Shown: positions 32,365 to 40,295, counted from the first letter of the stretch. The stretch: 64,000 nucleotides of DNA from a virus (IMGVR_UViG_3300034060_001466:186001-250000); one strand, 5' to 3'. Numbers and translations: made by a program. The notes: generated by a model from the sequence alone, not told the origin.

Positions 32365-33500
32365 CGACGTTGGTCTCTGATATTTTTGATTTCATTAACT
32401 TGAATAGTTGGGTACATGTCCAAGTCAATCTCTTCAGTTGGACACTCAAGCTTCTGTATGAATTGCAGTCCAGCTTGAGATAATTTAGTTAATAACTGAT
32501 TCGTAACCTGAGTACTAGCAGCCGATACGTAATCAAGAATAGTCGTAGACTCAAGCTTGATATTTAATCTGCTAATATCGGTTGGGATATTGTTGTCGTA
32601 AGGGTAGCCTAACCCAAATCGGAGCTGGCCGTTTGCTGAAACGGTCCATACTAAATTAGGATTAGACATTGCATCTATTTCTGACTGAGTGTATTTACTC
32701 CACTCGTTTAACGGCAGCTCAAGAGGTTTTGACTGATCGGTTTGCTTTTGTAGCAGCTTTATTAATTTTGCCATCTCAACTGACCCGTGATACAGACCTC
32801 GAATTGGAAGAGCTTTAATTTGTGTTCTATCTAAATTAACGCCGCGCTCTGCAAATTTAGTCTCAAGAGTTGAATACATTAATTCGACTTGATTCTCTTT
32901 CTTTACATCACTTGCATAAGCTCTTTTACTTGGAAGGTAGTCTACTTCTAGAACTAAATTCTCCTGAACCCATAGACTTGCCTGCTTCATGAACTCTACT
33001 GGAGAAAGACCTCCATCTAGTTCTTTAAGCTTTTGATCCATGTAAGTCATCTTAGGATTAGGCTTCTGCACGATTCGACGTACTACATTAATTGAAGAAA
33101 AGAATCCAATTGCTGTATCAGTTAATGGAGAATAGTTAGGATTTTTAGATAGCATTAAGGTACGGTTTCCCAGTTGAATATTACTTGAACATGGATAAAA
33201 TCCTTTTGCCAATAGTGACTGTAATTCAGGCGAAGCTAGCGAATCAGTTAACCAAGTAAGAGAAGGGTACTCAGAAATTTCAGCTAACCACTCAGCTGAC
33301 CATCGAGGATGAGTCGCATCAGCGTCTTTAAGAAGTTTACGATTAATTCCAGCGATCTTGCTCAGAAGAGCCTTTCCTTGTTGAGCGTAATCGTCTGCTG
33401 ATATAATTGCGAAATCGCGCAGAGCATCGAGCTCAGCCAATTGAGATTGGCTTGTAGATAATTCGTCTTTCCAGTTTTCAAACAGTTGTAAGTGCTTCAT
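32361..33500 (-). CDS. Head-tagged protein of about 379 residues
   Basis: The start at 33500 gives MKHLQLFENWKDELSTSQSQ; a Met two codons upstream is less like the tag family. An N-terminal coiled coil precedes a helical body; near the end is the stretch SNPNLVWTVSANGQLRFGLG. No catalytic motif. Part of the run of tagged genes from 30.9 to 38.9 kb. Confidence 0.6.
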   Translation of the reverse strand: MKHLQLFENWKDELSTSQSQLAELDALRDFAIISADDYAQQGKALLSKIAGINRKLLKDADATHPRWSAEWLAEISEYPSLTWLTDSLASPELQSLLAKGFYPCSSNIQLGNRTLMLSKNPNYSPLTDTAIGFFSSINVVRRIVQKPNPKMTYMDQKLKELDGGLSPVEFMKQASLWVQENLVLEVDYLPSKRAYASDVKKENQVELMYSTLETKFAERGVNLDRTQIKALPIRGLYHGSVEMAKLIKLLQKQTDQSKPLELPLNEWSKYTQSEIDAMSNPNLVWTVSANGQLRFGLGYPYDNNIPTDISRLNIKLESTTILDYVSAASTQVTNQLLTKLSQAGLQFIQKLECPTEEIDLDMYPTIQVNEIKNIRDQRR

Positions 33501-33510
33501 TAACAATTAA

Positions 33511-34344
33511 TTAGATTTTACCTGCGGTACCAGCCGTACCTGATGTACCGGTAGAACCAGCATTCATTAACTGACTTTTAATTACTTCAGTTCTAGCTGC
33601 AACCTTTTTTCTTATTTCAAGATATTTTGCATCGATCTTTCCATCCTTCGTTTTTCCAGTAGTAAAGTCAACAACGTTTGTTAACTTAGCTTGCTCTTCA
33701 ACCTCTTTCATTAACTTTAAAAATTCAGCATCCGAATTAAGTCTCTTGTTTAGTTCCTTGTTTTGAAGAGATGCTTGATACGCTGGAATACTGGTTGCTG
33801 CTTGATATGCAACTCCAGTAACATCGGCGACATGCGATCTAAAAGCTGTCATAATATCTTTTCCAAAGAAACCTTCTGCGTAATCTCCCTTGCTTCCAGC
33901 AGTTCCAGCTGTACCGCTTGTTCCAGTTGAACCAGTCGGTGCTGTGTTAATAGCAGCTGCAATTTTACCAAGAATTTGATCTCCTGCAACTGGATCAGTT
34001 AAATTAAATATGTAGGATGCTTGATACTTGTAGACTCCACCTCCAGCTGCAGGCGGTTCGTTAATTTCGCTAGCTTGAAGAGCCGCAGCCACTCCACCAA
34101 GATCAGTAAGTTTTTTCTCAACGTCCTTGTTCTTAGCCGTTAAAAGGACTAATACGTTTCCTGGTGCTTTTTTGGTGGATTCATTATCTTCAGTCGCAAT
34201 ATAGATTCGACCTAGTGTAAATTTAGCGTATGATGTTCCAGCACTGTATACTGCAGCTCCAGTTAAGACTGATTTAGTTGGATCGAACTTATATGCTTGG
34301 GCTTCGTTTTGGAAAGCTTCAAATAATTTAATGTACTTTGGCAT
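33511..34344 (-). CDS. Head-tagged protein with Gly-Thr-Ser repeats
   Basis: 277 residues. Tag MPKYIKLFEAFQNEAQ. Two copies of a collagen-like TGTSGTAGTAG stretch (about 140-152 and at the C-terminus) flank a helical segment. The N-terminal half has YSAGTSYAKFTLGRIYIATE strands. The repeated linker could expose the C-terminus or join subunits. Function unknown. Confidence 0.6.
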   Translation of the reverse strand: MPKYIKLFEAFQNEAQAYKFDPTKSVLTGAAVYSAGTSYAKFTLGRIYIATEDNESTKKAPGNVLVLLTAKNKDVEKKLTDLGGVAAALQASEINEPPAAGGGVYKYQASYIFNLTDPVAGDQILGKIAAAINTAPTGSTGTSGTAGTAGSKGDYAEGFFGKDIMTAFRSHVADVTGVAYQAATSIPAYQASLQNKELNKRLNSDAEFLKLMKEVEEQAKLTNVVDFTTGKTKDGKIDAKYLEIRKKVAARTEVIKSQLMNAGSTGTSGTAGTAGKI

Positions 34345-34363
34345 TTAATGTAATTATTTCAGG

Positions 34364-34373
34364 GTTATTTATT
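34364..34373 (-). promoter_or_regulatory. Late promoter (AATAAATAAC)
   Basis: Lies between smpB and the Gly-Thr-Ser tagged gene, about 20 bases before the latter's start. Confidence 0.55.
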
Positions 34374-34796
34374 CTAGTATTCAGAGGTTAAAGCTCGGCT
34401 GAGATCTCGTTCTTTAATAACATGTCGCTTATCCCAATCCTTCTTTCCTTTGGCTAGAGCAATCGCAATCTTAATTAAACCTGACGAGTTAACGAAGATC
34501 TTTACTGGAACGATTGTGAGGCCCCTGTCCATCAGTTTATTTAGTTTCTTTAGTTCCTTTTTAGTTAAGAGTAGCTTCCTCTCTCGTTTACCTTGGTGAC
34601 TGTATGCTGAGGTTGATTCTTTTATGTACAGTTCTCGACAGAAGCATTCACCTGACCGAAGTTCGCACCAGGATCCAGTAAAGTCAAGGTTACCCGCCTT
34701 AATTGACTTGACCTCTGATCCAGTTAAGGAGATCCCAGCGGTCCATGTCTCTAAAAATGTGTATTCGTGTCGGGCTTTTCGGTTTTCTGCTATCAT
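34374..34796 (-). CDS. smpB: SsrA-binding protein SmpB
   Basis: 140 residues, slightly short for SmpB. Family signatures: NRKARHEYTFLETWTAGISL, LTGSEVKSIKAGNLDF, REROKLLL-type segment (RERKLLLTKKELKKL), GLTIVPVKIF and IALAKGKKDWDKRHVIKERD near the end. SmpB binds the tRNA-like domain of tmRNA, replaces its anticodon arm and brings it to stalled ribosomes. No ordinary tmRNA is evident in this window, but five tRNA-like RNAs lacking a normal anticodon arm are. An AGTATA box precedes the gene. Confidence 0.9.
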   Translation of the reverse strand: MIAENRKARHEYTFLETWTAGISLTGSEVKSIKAGNLDFTGSWCELRSGECFCRELYIKESTSAYSHQGKRERKLLLTKKELKKLNKLMDRGLTIVPVKIFVNSSGLIKIAIALAKGKKDWDKRHVIKERDLSRALTSEY

Positions 34797-34802
34797 CTTA
34801 GT

Positions 34803-34814
34803 AATAATATACTA
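34803..34814 (-). promoter_or_regulatory. AGTATATT promoter
   Basis: Minus strand TTTAGTATATTATTAC just before smpB. It gives smpB a middle-type promoter inside a late gene run. Confidence 0.5.
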
Positions 34815-34817
34815 AAG

Positions 34818-35663
34818 TTATGCAGATTTAACAATGTTAGATAGAGTTATTGCTCGATTACCGACCTGTTTTGCCCATGAAGAATTTAACATCTCTTTGG
34901 ATGCAGCCTTGAAATTCTTTGAAGCTATGTGAAGTAGAAACGTGTTAAACTCAGATAGGCCTTTAGCTCCTAAATTAAATACCATTTCAATTAAGACTCC
35001 TTGTACTGATTGTGGCAAGCTTGGCCAAACTTTAGCTATGCTGACTTTCCCATTATCTGATACTAAAGTTTTAGCTAAAGACTTTGCGGCTTGAAGATCA
35101 GTATGCAGAAGAGCTTTAATCTGCTGATCGGTTAATGCAGACTGGCCTGACTTTATCTTTATTGGATTTGCACCAACTGACCTAAGCATTGACGTTGAGT
35201 CAGAGCGGTTTAGATTGAATCCTACACCGACTGTTGGATTTCCTTTAGAGTCTATGTACTTCTTTGGTTTGTAGCCTTCATGTTGGATTACCCTAGGCTC
35301 AATAACCTTTAATACTGTATCTTCAGGTGGAGGAGGAGCAACGAAAGATCCTAAGTACTTCTCAGCTCTAATATTCTTTATGTGAGTGTTGATTTGATCC
35401 AAGTAATCTTGATCAAAGGATCCAAGTTCTCCGGTAATTGCATCGCCAACACTTGCGTAATCCCAGCTCTTTGTATCGAACCCGGTTTTAAGTGCTTTGT
35501 TTACACGAACCATGGATGCAGCATCGGGAATAGACTTGATTGCTGATACTAAATCACCCTCTGCAGTTCCTGAACCAGCAACGGCTATTTGAATTTTATC
35601 AGCGATTTGATCAGCAGTAAGGGATTCGTTGACCCAACTTTCAAATATCTTAAGATGCTTCAT
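34818..35663 (-). CDS. Head-tagged T4-type lysozyme (GH24)
   Basis: 281 residues. Tag MKHLKIFESWVNESLT, a helical spacer of about 120 residues, then a T4 lysozyme domain: VIQHEGYKPKKYIDSKGNPT with the catalytic Glu in QHEG and Asp in the YIDSKG turn, VGVGFNL, and a C-terminal SNIVKSA end. A lysozyme made with a head tag would be carried in the virion, unlike the free endolysin at 11397. It may help DNA entry through peptidoglycan. Confidence 0.75.
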   Translation of the reverse strand: MKHLKIFESWVNESLTADQIADKIQIAVAGSGTAEGDLVSAIKSIPDAASMVRVNKALKTGFDTKSWDYASVGDAITGELGSFDQDYLDQINTHIKNIRAEKYLGSFVAPPPPEDTVLKVIEPRVIQHEGYKPKKYIDSKGNPTVGVGFNLNRSDSTSMLRSVGANPIKIKSGQSALTDQQIKALLHTDLQAAKSLAKTLVSDNGKVSIAKVWPSLPQSVQGVLIEMVFNLGAKGLSEFNTFLLHIASKNFKAASKEMLNSSWAKQVGNRAITLSNIVKSA

Positions 35664-35666
35664 TAC

Positions 35667-37025
35667 TTATTTAAGTAAGTTACTTAACCTTTCAACTTCA
35701 GCGAAGTCTCTATTATCTAGAGCTGCATCAATCATGTTCTGAATATCAACTTGATCAAGTTCTCTATCGTTGGCTGGCATAGTAAAGTCAGGCTCATCGT
35801 AGCTAGAATCAGATTGAGAGTCTTCCCAATCAGCAAGTTCCTGTTTAATTAGACGGATCAAGTTATTTACTATGGCTTTGGCTTTAGGAAAAGATTCTTT
35901 AGCAGCAGCGATTTCAGACTCTGTGTATTGAGGTTCCTGTTCGCCAACTGTTCTGTATAACGGAGCTGCTGTGAATATTAATTTCATTAGGTCCAAGAAG
36001 TCAGAATCAGATACGACTGTTGAGTCAATCATTTTACCCCATACGTATTCTCTACCGTTTTCAATATCAAATACTTCTTCGAAAGATTGGATAAAATCTC
36101 TAAGATCAGCTGCAGTTAATTTAGCACGTTTAAGATCCTGTACTTCGTCAGCGGCAGTATCAGTATTCATGAACACTTTTCGGATAGTCTCATCGTCTAG
36201 ATTAGCAAGACCTCCTTGATTAATCAGTCCCCAAATTGCTTTAATAGATTCATGGAATAACATTGCTTGGTCCATTCCTCTAATAACTAAGGTAGGAACA
36301 GTCGTTTCGTCAACTGTCTCTTCTTCAGACTCTCCGTCTTCTTGACCTTGATCATCATCGTTATCCTTTTTAGATTTAGGTTTCCATTCAATTTTTGAAA
36401 TACCGGCAAGGGAATCTCCTTGCTCAATCATTTTTGCTCCAACCTCTTCAGGTATTCTCCAGTCTCTAGCATTACAAATATCAGTAATCGTAACTAGCAG
36501 CTCTACCATTTTACGGGCATTAGCCTCTCCAAATAATTGAGTTAGACCTTCCATGTTCTCATCGCCCATTAACATCTTCTTTGAATTAATGGCTTCGCCT
36601 TGAGCGATCATGTTTAGGATCTTACGTTTATTGATTGCTGTTTTAGTATCCTCATCCTCAATCTCTTTGAAATTGGGTTTGTCCTGATCTTCTTGATCGT
36701 CGTCATCAGTCTCCTTCATCTTCGCTTTCATTTCACGAGGATCGTTTGGAATCTTAATGTCTAACTCAGTTTCTCCAAGAATTGAACCGTACTGGCTTAG
36801 GATTACTGAAGTAGTTAACTCTTCAAGCTGGCGTTCTTTACCGCGTTGTAACATCTGTACTTCACGGACAGCTCTCATTAGGCTACCCATATCTCGACCG
36901 TGTCTCTGTTCAACTTCACGAGCGCTCTGTTCTGCTCGTTTATCAAGAGATCCTAAGTATTCTGGAGTTATTGCTGGGTTCTGACGAATGTCAGCTTCAT
37001 TTAAGAATGTTTTAAAGCTCTTCAT
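35667..37025 (-). CDS. Head-tagged acidic coiled-coil protein
   Basis: 452 residues. Tag MKSFKTFLNEADIRQ, close to T4 MKTYQEFIAEA. Highly charged, with acid-rich stretches (KETDDDDQEDQDKP, DDDQGQEDGESEEET) and long helices, much like scaffold or internal core proteins. Could be the prohead core. It overlaps the small Pro-rich tagged gene by 14 bases. Confidence 0.6.
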   Translation of the reverse strand: MKSFKTFLNEADIRQNPAITPEYLGSLDKRAEQSAREVEQRHGRDMGSLMRAVREVQMLQRGKERQLEELTTSVILSQYGSILGETELDIKIPNDPREMKAKMKETDDDDQEDQDKPNFKEIEDEDTKTAINKRKILNMIAQGEAINSKKMLMGDENMEGLTQLFGEANARKMVELLVTITDICNARDWRIPEEVGAKMIEQGDSLAGISKIEWKPKSKKDNDDDQGQEDGESEEETVDETTVPTLVIRGMDQAMLFHESIKAIWGLINQGGLANLDDETIRKVFMNTDTAADEVQDLKRAKLTAADLRDFIQSFEEVFDIENGREYVWGKMIDSTVVSDSDFLDLMKLIFTAAPLYRTVGEQEPQYTESEIAAAKESFPKAKAIVNNLIRLIKQELADWEDSQSDSSYDEPDFTMPANDRELDQVDIQNMIDAALDNRDFAEVERLSNLLK

Positions 37026-37236
37026 TTGATTCTAGACTTTTTAGGCGAGCAATTACATCCTCAGCTTGAGCCTTAGCTGGCTCAGGTTGTTTAAACGGTT
37101 GTTTGCTAGGAATTGGACTAGGTTTGGGTCTAGTTGCAGGTCGAGTGCTAGGCTCTTTAACTGGCGCAGGTTTAACAATCGGCTCAGTCATTGTGAATTC
37201 TGCTATAAATTGTTCGAATAATTTAATATGTTGCAT
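37012..37236 (-). CDS. Small head-tagged Pro-rich protein
   Basis: 74 residues: tag MQHIKLFEQFIAEFTMTEP, then a Pro/Lys/Arg repeat region (VKPAPVKEPSTRPATRPKPS) and a short C-terminal helix (AEDVIARLKSLESNEEL). Resembles a linker or DNA-condensing peptide after tag removal. A late box is at 37254-37263. Confidence 0.6.
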   Translation of the reverse strand: MQHIKLFEQFIAEFTMTEPIVKPAPVKEPSTRPATRPKPSPIPSKQPFKQPEPAKAQAEDVIARLKSLESNEEL

Positions 37237-37253
37237 TAAAGATTAATTCTTTT

Positions 37254-37263
37254 GGTTATTTAT
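37254..37263 (-). promoter_or_regulatory. Late promoter (GATAAATAAC)
   Basis: Before the Pro-rich tagged gene, next to the stop of the 30-residue membrane peptide. Confidence 0.6.
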
Positions 37264-37270
37264 CCGTGGG

Positions 37271-37363
37271 CTATCCGAACTTGATAGCAATCCAAGCGAT
37301 AAAGACGAACCATCCTGCAACAAGCAAGAATCCGAGCCAATCATTTGATTTCCAATTTTTCAT
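37271..37363 (-). CDS. 30-residue single-span membrane peptide
   Basis: MKNWKSNDWLGFLLVAGWFV and on to IAWIAIKFG. One membrane span with a charged start. Its ATG overlaps the stop of the sigma factor gene (ATGA), which supports real translation. It could be a regulator partner, a common role for small peptides encoded next to ECF sigma factors, but it is not recognised. Confidence 0.55.
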   Translation of the reverse strand: MKNWKSNDWLGFLLVAGWFVFIAWIAIKFG

Positions 37364-37884
37364 GTATTTGGGTTTATTCGTTTTTGTAAAAAATCCTTTG
37401 CCTTAAATAGCTGTGATCTACTTGAGGCTTCTTGTATGTTAAGTTCCTTTGCAATTTCCCTATGGGAAAATCCGTCAATTACGTACATGTTAAAAACGGT
37501 ACGATATCCAATCGGAAGAGTGCTAATCAGAGACATTAACTCTTCGGCTGATGCTGTTTCATAGTAAGTTGGATCTATACTGACTGCCTCCGCTGTTACT
37601 AAGTTACACTCATTAAACTCGTGCTTGTTCTGCTTGAGTTTAGTAAGCGCAGTATTCACGATGATTCGTCTCATCCACCCTTCAAAGGAACCTTCTCCTT
37701 TGAATTTCCCAAGATTCTTGTATATTTTATAAAATCCTTCCATCAATACGTCTTCGGCTAACATAGGGTCTTTCATGTACCTCTTTGCGATAGTCATGAA
37801 TTTACCAGCAAACTTATCGAACAGGGTCTTTTGGTATTCTCTATTGTTTTCAATACAGCCTTGAATGAGTTGTTCGTATTCCAT
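37360..37884 (-). CDS. ECF-type sigma factor
   Basis: 174 residues from Met at 37884 (MEYEQLIQGCIENNREYQKT). Region 2 is FDKFAGKFMTIAKRYMKDPM and AEDVLMEGFYKIYKNLGKF with FEGWMRRIIVNTAL; region 4 is LISTLPIGYRTVFNMYVIDG and SHREIAKELNIQEASSRSQL. This is the RpoE-like ECF pattern common in Bacteroidetes. It would direct host RNA polymerase to a phage promoter class. It is read from a GGTATAGT box fused to a terminator hairpin. Confidence 0.85.
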   Translation of the reverse strand: MEYEQLIQGCIENNREYQKTLFDKFAGKFMTIAKRYMKDPMLAEDVLMEGFYKIYKNLGKFKGEGSFEGWMRRIIVNTALTKLKQNKHEFNECNLVTAEAVSIDPTYYETASAEELMSLISTLPIGYRTVFNMYVIDGFSHREIAKELNIQEASSRSQLFKAKDFLQKRINPNT

Positions 37885-37886
37885 TA

Positions 37887-37926
37887 TTCTACTATACCAA
37901 CAAAGGCTTCCATGTGGAAGCCTTTG
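37887..37926 (-). promoter_or_regulatory. Terminator hairpin fused to GGTATAGT promoter
   Basis: A 12-base CAAAGGCTTCCA/TGGAAGCCTTTG hairpin (37901-37926) is followed directly by TTGGTATAGTAG (about 37889-37900) and the sigma gene start. One transcript ends where the next begins. Confidence 0.6.
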
Positions 37927-37948
37927 CTTTAATTTTATATAGTAGTAA

Positions 37949-38263
37949 TTAATTATCAAGCATTGTTACGAATTCAAACCAGCCTACGTCATCAACTCCA
38001 TTGTCGTATACCCATGATACTCGTTGGTCAAATTCAGTTTCATCCTCATCGTCTGAAAAATCTATCCATTTTTCAAGGATTTCAGTTGATTTTCTTTTAA
38101 GAAGAGCGATTGCTGCAGTTACTTCAGGATCTTGATACCACTCTGATACAGCTTCGTCGAATCTTTCGTCAGGTGAACCGTCTGGCTTGCTACGGAAGCC
38201 CATGGATTTTAATTCTTCTTGGTCGTTATCGAATTCTTCGAATAGGTTTACGTGCTGCTTCAT
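37949..38263 (-). CDS. Head-tagged acidic protein (GF-motif paralogue)
   Basis: 104 residues: tag MKQHVNLFEEFDNDQ followed by EELKSMGFRSKPDG, the motif shared with 6383 (EELKSMGF) and 40316 (DELSALGF). Strongly acidic C-terminal part. The three look like paralogues of an internal head protein. A late box is at 38267-38276. Confidence 0.6.
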   Translation of the reverse strand: MKQHVNLFEEFDNDQEELKSMGFRSKPDGSPDERFDEAVSEWYQDPEVTAAIALLKRKSTEILEKWIDFSDDEDETEFDQRVSWVYDNGVDDVGWFEFVTMLDN

Positions 38264-38266
38264 AGA

Positions 38267-38276
38267 GTTATTTATT
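38267..38276 (-). promoter_or_regulatory. Late promoter (AATAAATAAC)
   Basis: Between two tagged genes, overlapping the stop of the upstream one. Confidence 0.55.
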
Positions 38277-38853
38277 TGCTAAAAGCTGCAACGATTTGAC
38301 CTGATAAGATCTCGTCCTGCTCCTTCATTCGTCGCTTGTTTGAAGCAATTGCATCCTTTATCAAGGCTGGAACACCTGCACCTATTTTAATTACAACAGA
38401 CTCCCATTCTCTAGGAATGTATTCACGGCCCTCTTTGTAGAATTGTCGAGCAAGATCGCCGGCTGGATTATCAGCTAACTGAATTACTTTTTTATCAAGC
38501 ATATAACTTACGGAAAGGAACGGATAGTCTCGCATATCGATTTCCCATTGAATGGATACTCCATTTGACAAGCGAACCCAACCATTTGAATTGTCTGTAC
38601 CTTCTTCAGCTTCAACAACTTCGCTTACGCCAGCTTGGGTCTTTAACCAACCGGAATATGTCTCTGGCTCAGTAGGCTCTTCTGCTTTAGGTTCTTCCTG
38701 AGTATCGGGCTTCTCCTCTTCAGGTTCAGCCGGGTCTTCTTCAGTCTCAGCAGGTTTAGTCTCTTCAGGTTCTAGCTCAGGCGCAAATCTCTTACGATCA
38801 ACGTTATCTTCTACGTCCTGAAACCAGTTCTCAAAAAGTTTAATATGCTTCAT
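38272..38853 (-). CDS. Head-tagged acidic-linker protein
   Basis: 193 residues from Met at 38853 (MKHIKLFENWFQDVEDNVDR). Residues 30-75 are a Glu/Pro-rich disordered linker (EETKPAETEEDPAEPEEEKP). The C-terminal 110 residues look folded (NGWVRLSNGVSIQWEIDMRD). No enzyme motif. The late box GATAAATAA at 38856-38865 sits directly before the start. Confidence 0.6.
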   Translation of the reverse strand: MKHIKLFENWFQDVEDNVDRKRFAPELEPEETKPAETEEDPAEPEEEKPDTQEEPKAEEPTEPETYSGWLKTQAGVSEVVEAEEGTDNSNGWVRLSNGVSIQWEIDMRDYPFLSVSYMLDKKVIQLADNPAGDLARQFYKEGREYIPREWESVVIKIGAGVPALIKDAIASNKRRMKEQDEILSGQIVAAFSK

Positions 38854-38855
38854 AG

Positions 38856-38865
38856 GATTATTTAT
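38856..38865 (-). promoter_or_regulatory. Late promoter (GATAAATAA)
   Basis: Overlaps the stop codon of the 33-residue membrane peptide; three bases before the tagged gene's ATG. Confidence 0.55.
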
Positions 38866-38963
38866 CCTACGTACCAATCTAATACTCTGATCAAGATTTG
38901 AGAGAAGCCTATTCCTGCAAAGAAATAGATTAGGTTATTCAACCATTTTGGGTAATTTTCCAT
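38862..38963 (-). CDS. 33-residue single-span membrane peptide
   Basis: MENYPKWLNNLIYFFAGIGF and on to LDWYVG. One hydrophobic span between polar ends, 12 bases after the RNase H gene. Similar in form to the peptides at 37271 and 39407. Unknown. Confidence 0.5.
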   Translation of the reverse strand: MENYPKWLNNLIYFFAGIGFSQILIRVLDWYVG

Positions 38964-38975
38964 ATCTAACATAAT

Positions 38976-39407
38976 TTAAAGTTTCTGATTTTTTGCTGCG
39001 GTCGTTGCTAAGTAATCGCAACGCTCGTTTTCAGGATGGCCGTTATGACCCTTAACCCAACTGATAGTCAAGTCGAAGTTAGGAGCAACCATCAAGTATC
39101 TTCTCCAAAGATCCTCGTTCTTTTTACCTGCGAAATCAGGCTTCCTTGCCCAATTGTCAACCCAACCCTTAGAGATTGAGTCAACCACGTATTTAGAGTC
39201 TGACTCGATCTTGACTGGATACTTTGTCTTGGGAATTGTTTCAAGAGCCTCAACCACGGCAGTGAGTTCCATTCGATTGTTTGTCGTGGCCGGTGTAGAT
39301 CCAGATAATTCCATGGTCTTGCCTCGGAATTTCATGACTACGCCCCAACCGCCTGGGCCAGGATTTCCTAACGAACTACCGTCCGTCCATATTTGAAGTG
39401 TTTCCAT
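38976..39407 (-). CDS. rnhA: Ribonuclease HI
   Basis: 143 residues from Met at 39407 (METLQIWTDGSSLGNPGPGG). Catalytic acids: Asp in WTDGSS, Glu in NNRMELTAVVEAL, Asp in ESDSKYVVDS and Asp in NERCDYLA; the WVKGHNGHPENE handle is present. Degrades RNA in RNA-DNA hybrids, such as lagging-strand primers. The start overlaps the previous stop (TAATG). Confidence 0.93.
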   Translation of the reverse strand: METLQIWTDGSSLGNPGPGGWGVVMKFRGKTMELSGSTPATTNNRMELTAVVEALETIPKTKYPVKIESDSKYVVDSISKGWVDNWARKPDFAGKKNEDLWRRYLMVAPNFDLTISWVKGHNGHPENERCDYLATTAAKNQKL

Positions 39408-39505
39408 TATTGTACAGCAATTAAGAGCTGAGCGATTGCCCATACGGATATAGTAACGCTAGCTAAAATAATAATAAGCTTTGCTATTGCCTGTCTACGA
39501 TTCAT
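39407..39505 (-). CDS. 32-residue single-span membrane peptide
   Basis: MNRRQAIAKLIIILASVTIS and on to QLLIAVQ. Basic start, one span. It is coupled to RNase HI through a shared TAATG. Encoded just downstream of the tRNA-like RNA at 39526. Unknown. Confidence 0.5.
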   Translation of the reverse strand: MNRRQAIAKLIIILASVTISVWAIAQLLIAVQ

Positions 39506-39525
39506 ACTCTACTTTTTAATTTTAG

Positions 39526-39627
39526 AAGTCAGGACAGGATTCGAACCTGTTACCGCTTTGCCATAAAGAGTCGGCCTTACCGCTACTCAACCTTGGGGAG
39601 GTGCTTCCAACCAATGGACTCCTGACT
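39526..39627 (-). ncRNA. tRNA-like RNA without a readable anticodon arm (b)
   Basis: Acceptor AGTCAGG/CCTGACT, T arm ACAGG-TTCGAAT-CCTGT and a D-like TCC-ATTGGTT-GGA hairpin are intact. Between them lie about 55 bases with an ACCT/AGGT hairpin and a GCC/GGC hairpin but no canonical U33 anticodon loop. It forms the 3' end of the longer RNA at 39633-39799. The same acceptor and T arm occur at 43475 and 43675. Confidence 0.55.
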
Positions 39628-39800
39628 AAAAATGTACGTTTTTGTATTACCCCCAGAACGTACAAACTGTGCCGACACACGATTCGGTGGGCGTAGTGCG
39701 CATTGACTAAAGAGTACCGAAGTACTCTAACCTAACGGTCAAGAGGCTATCCCCGTCTTCGATCCTTACTCAGCGCTAAGCAGAGGGCTTGCTGTTAGGA
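39628..39800 (-). ncRNA. Structured RNA upstream of a tRNA-like element
   Basis: From the promoter at about 39800 the minus strand folds as a CCTAAC/GTTAGG-closed domain (39731-39799), a perfect AGAGTAC-TTCG-GTACTCT hairpin (39711-39728, a UUCG tetraloop) and a TGTACGTT/AACGTACA stem (39633-39664), then enters the tRNA-like element. No coding frame. Likely one noncoding transcript of about 270 bases. Confidence 0.55.
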
Positions 39801-39841
39801 TTATTATACTAAAAAATGGGCTACAGTTTCCTGAGGCCCAT
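39799..39841 (-). promoter_or_regulatory. Terminator fused to AGTATAAT promoter of the noncoding RNA
   Basis: ATGGGC/GCCCAT hairpin (39816-39841) with a T run that runs directly into TTTAGTATAATAATCC (39799-39813). It ends the transcript from 40295 and starts the structured RNA. Confidence 0.6.
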
Positions 39842-39899
39842 TAGCAATACGAATGAAATCGTAAAGGTTGCTGTTGATTTAATCGATCACAAACGCTTG

Positions 39900-40295
39900 T
39901 TAGTTCTGATAGTCTTGGTAAGATTTTTCTTCAACTAATTTAGAACCGGTTAACGCATTAATCTGTTTCTTTACCTCAGCTCTGTCATCGTTTGTGTAGT
40001 ACACAGACCTTGCAAGTTCAATAAAATCAGACCCGAAACTTTCATCTCGTTCGCATTCTCTGATTTGATCTTCGATGTTCCATAGTGTTTTATTAATATT
40101 TAGTAAATCTAAATAAAGAACCCTAAGCTCTTCTGTTTCAAGAGTTGCATCATATATTTCTTCGGCGGCTGCTACCAGTATTACATATTCCTGTAACACG
40201 TTATTTCGTTTAACTGGGTCTAAGATATGCTCAAGCTTAATTTCTAGGATAGAAAGTTTATCTAAGATCTCGCCAGTAGATACTTCAATTTTCAT
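39900..40295 (-). CDS. DUF6165-like protein
   Basis: 131 residues. The start MKIEVSTGEILDKLSILEIK with LEHILDPVKRNNVLQEY follows the DUF6165 pattern, a family often seen near glycosyltransferase and surface-polysaccharide genes. All-helical. The biochemical role of the family is unknown. It follows a tagged protein gene by 20 bases. Confidence 0.6.
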   Translation of the reverse strand: MKIEVSTGEILDKLSILEIKLEHILDPVKRNNVLQEYVILVAAAEEIYDATLETEELRVLYLDLLNINKTLWNIEDQIRECERDESFGSDFIELARSVYYTNDDRAEVKKQINALTGSKLVEEKSYQDYQN

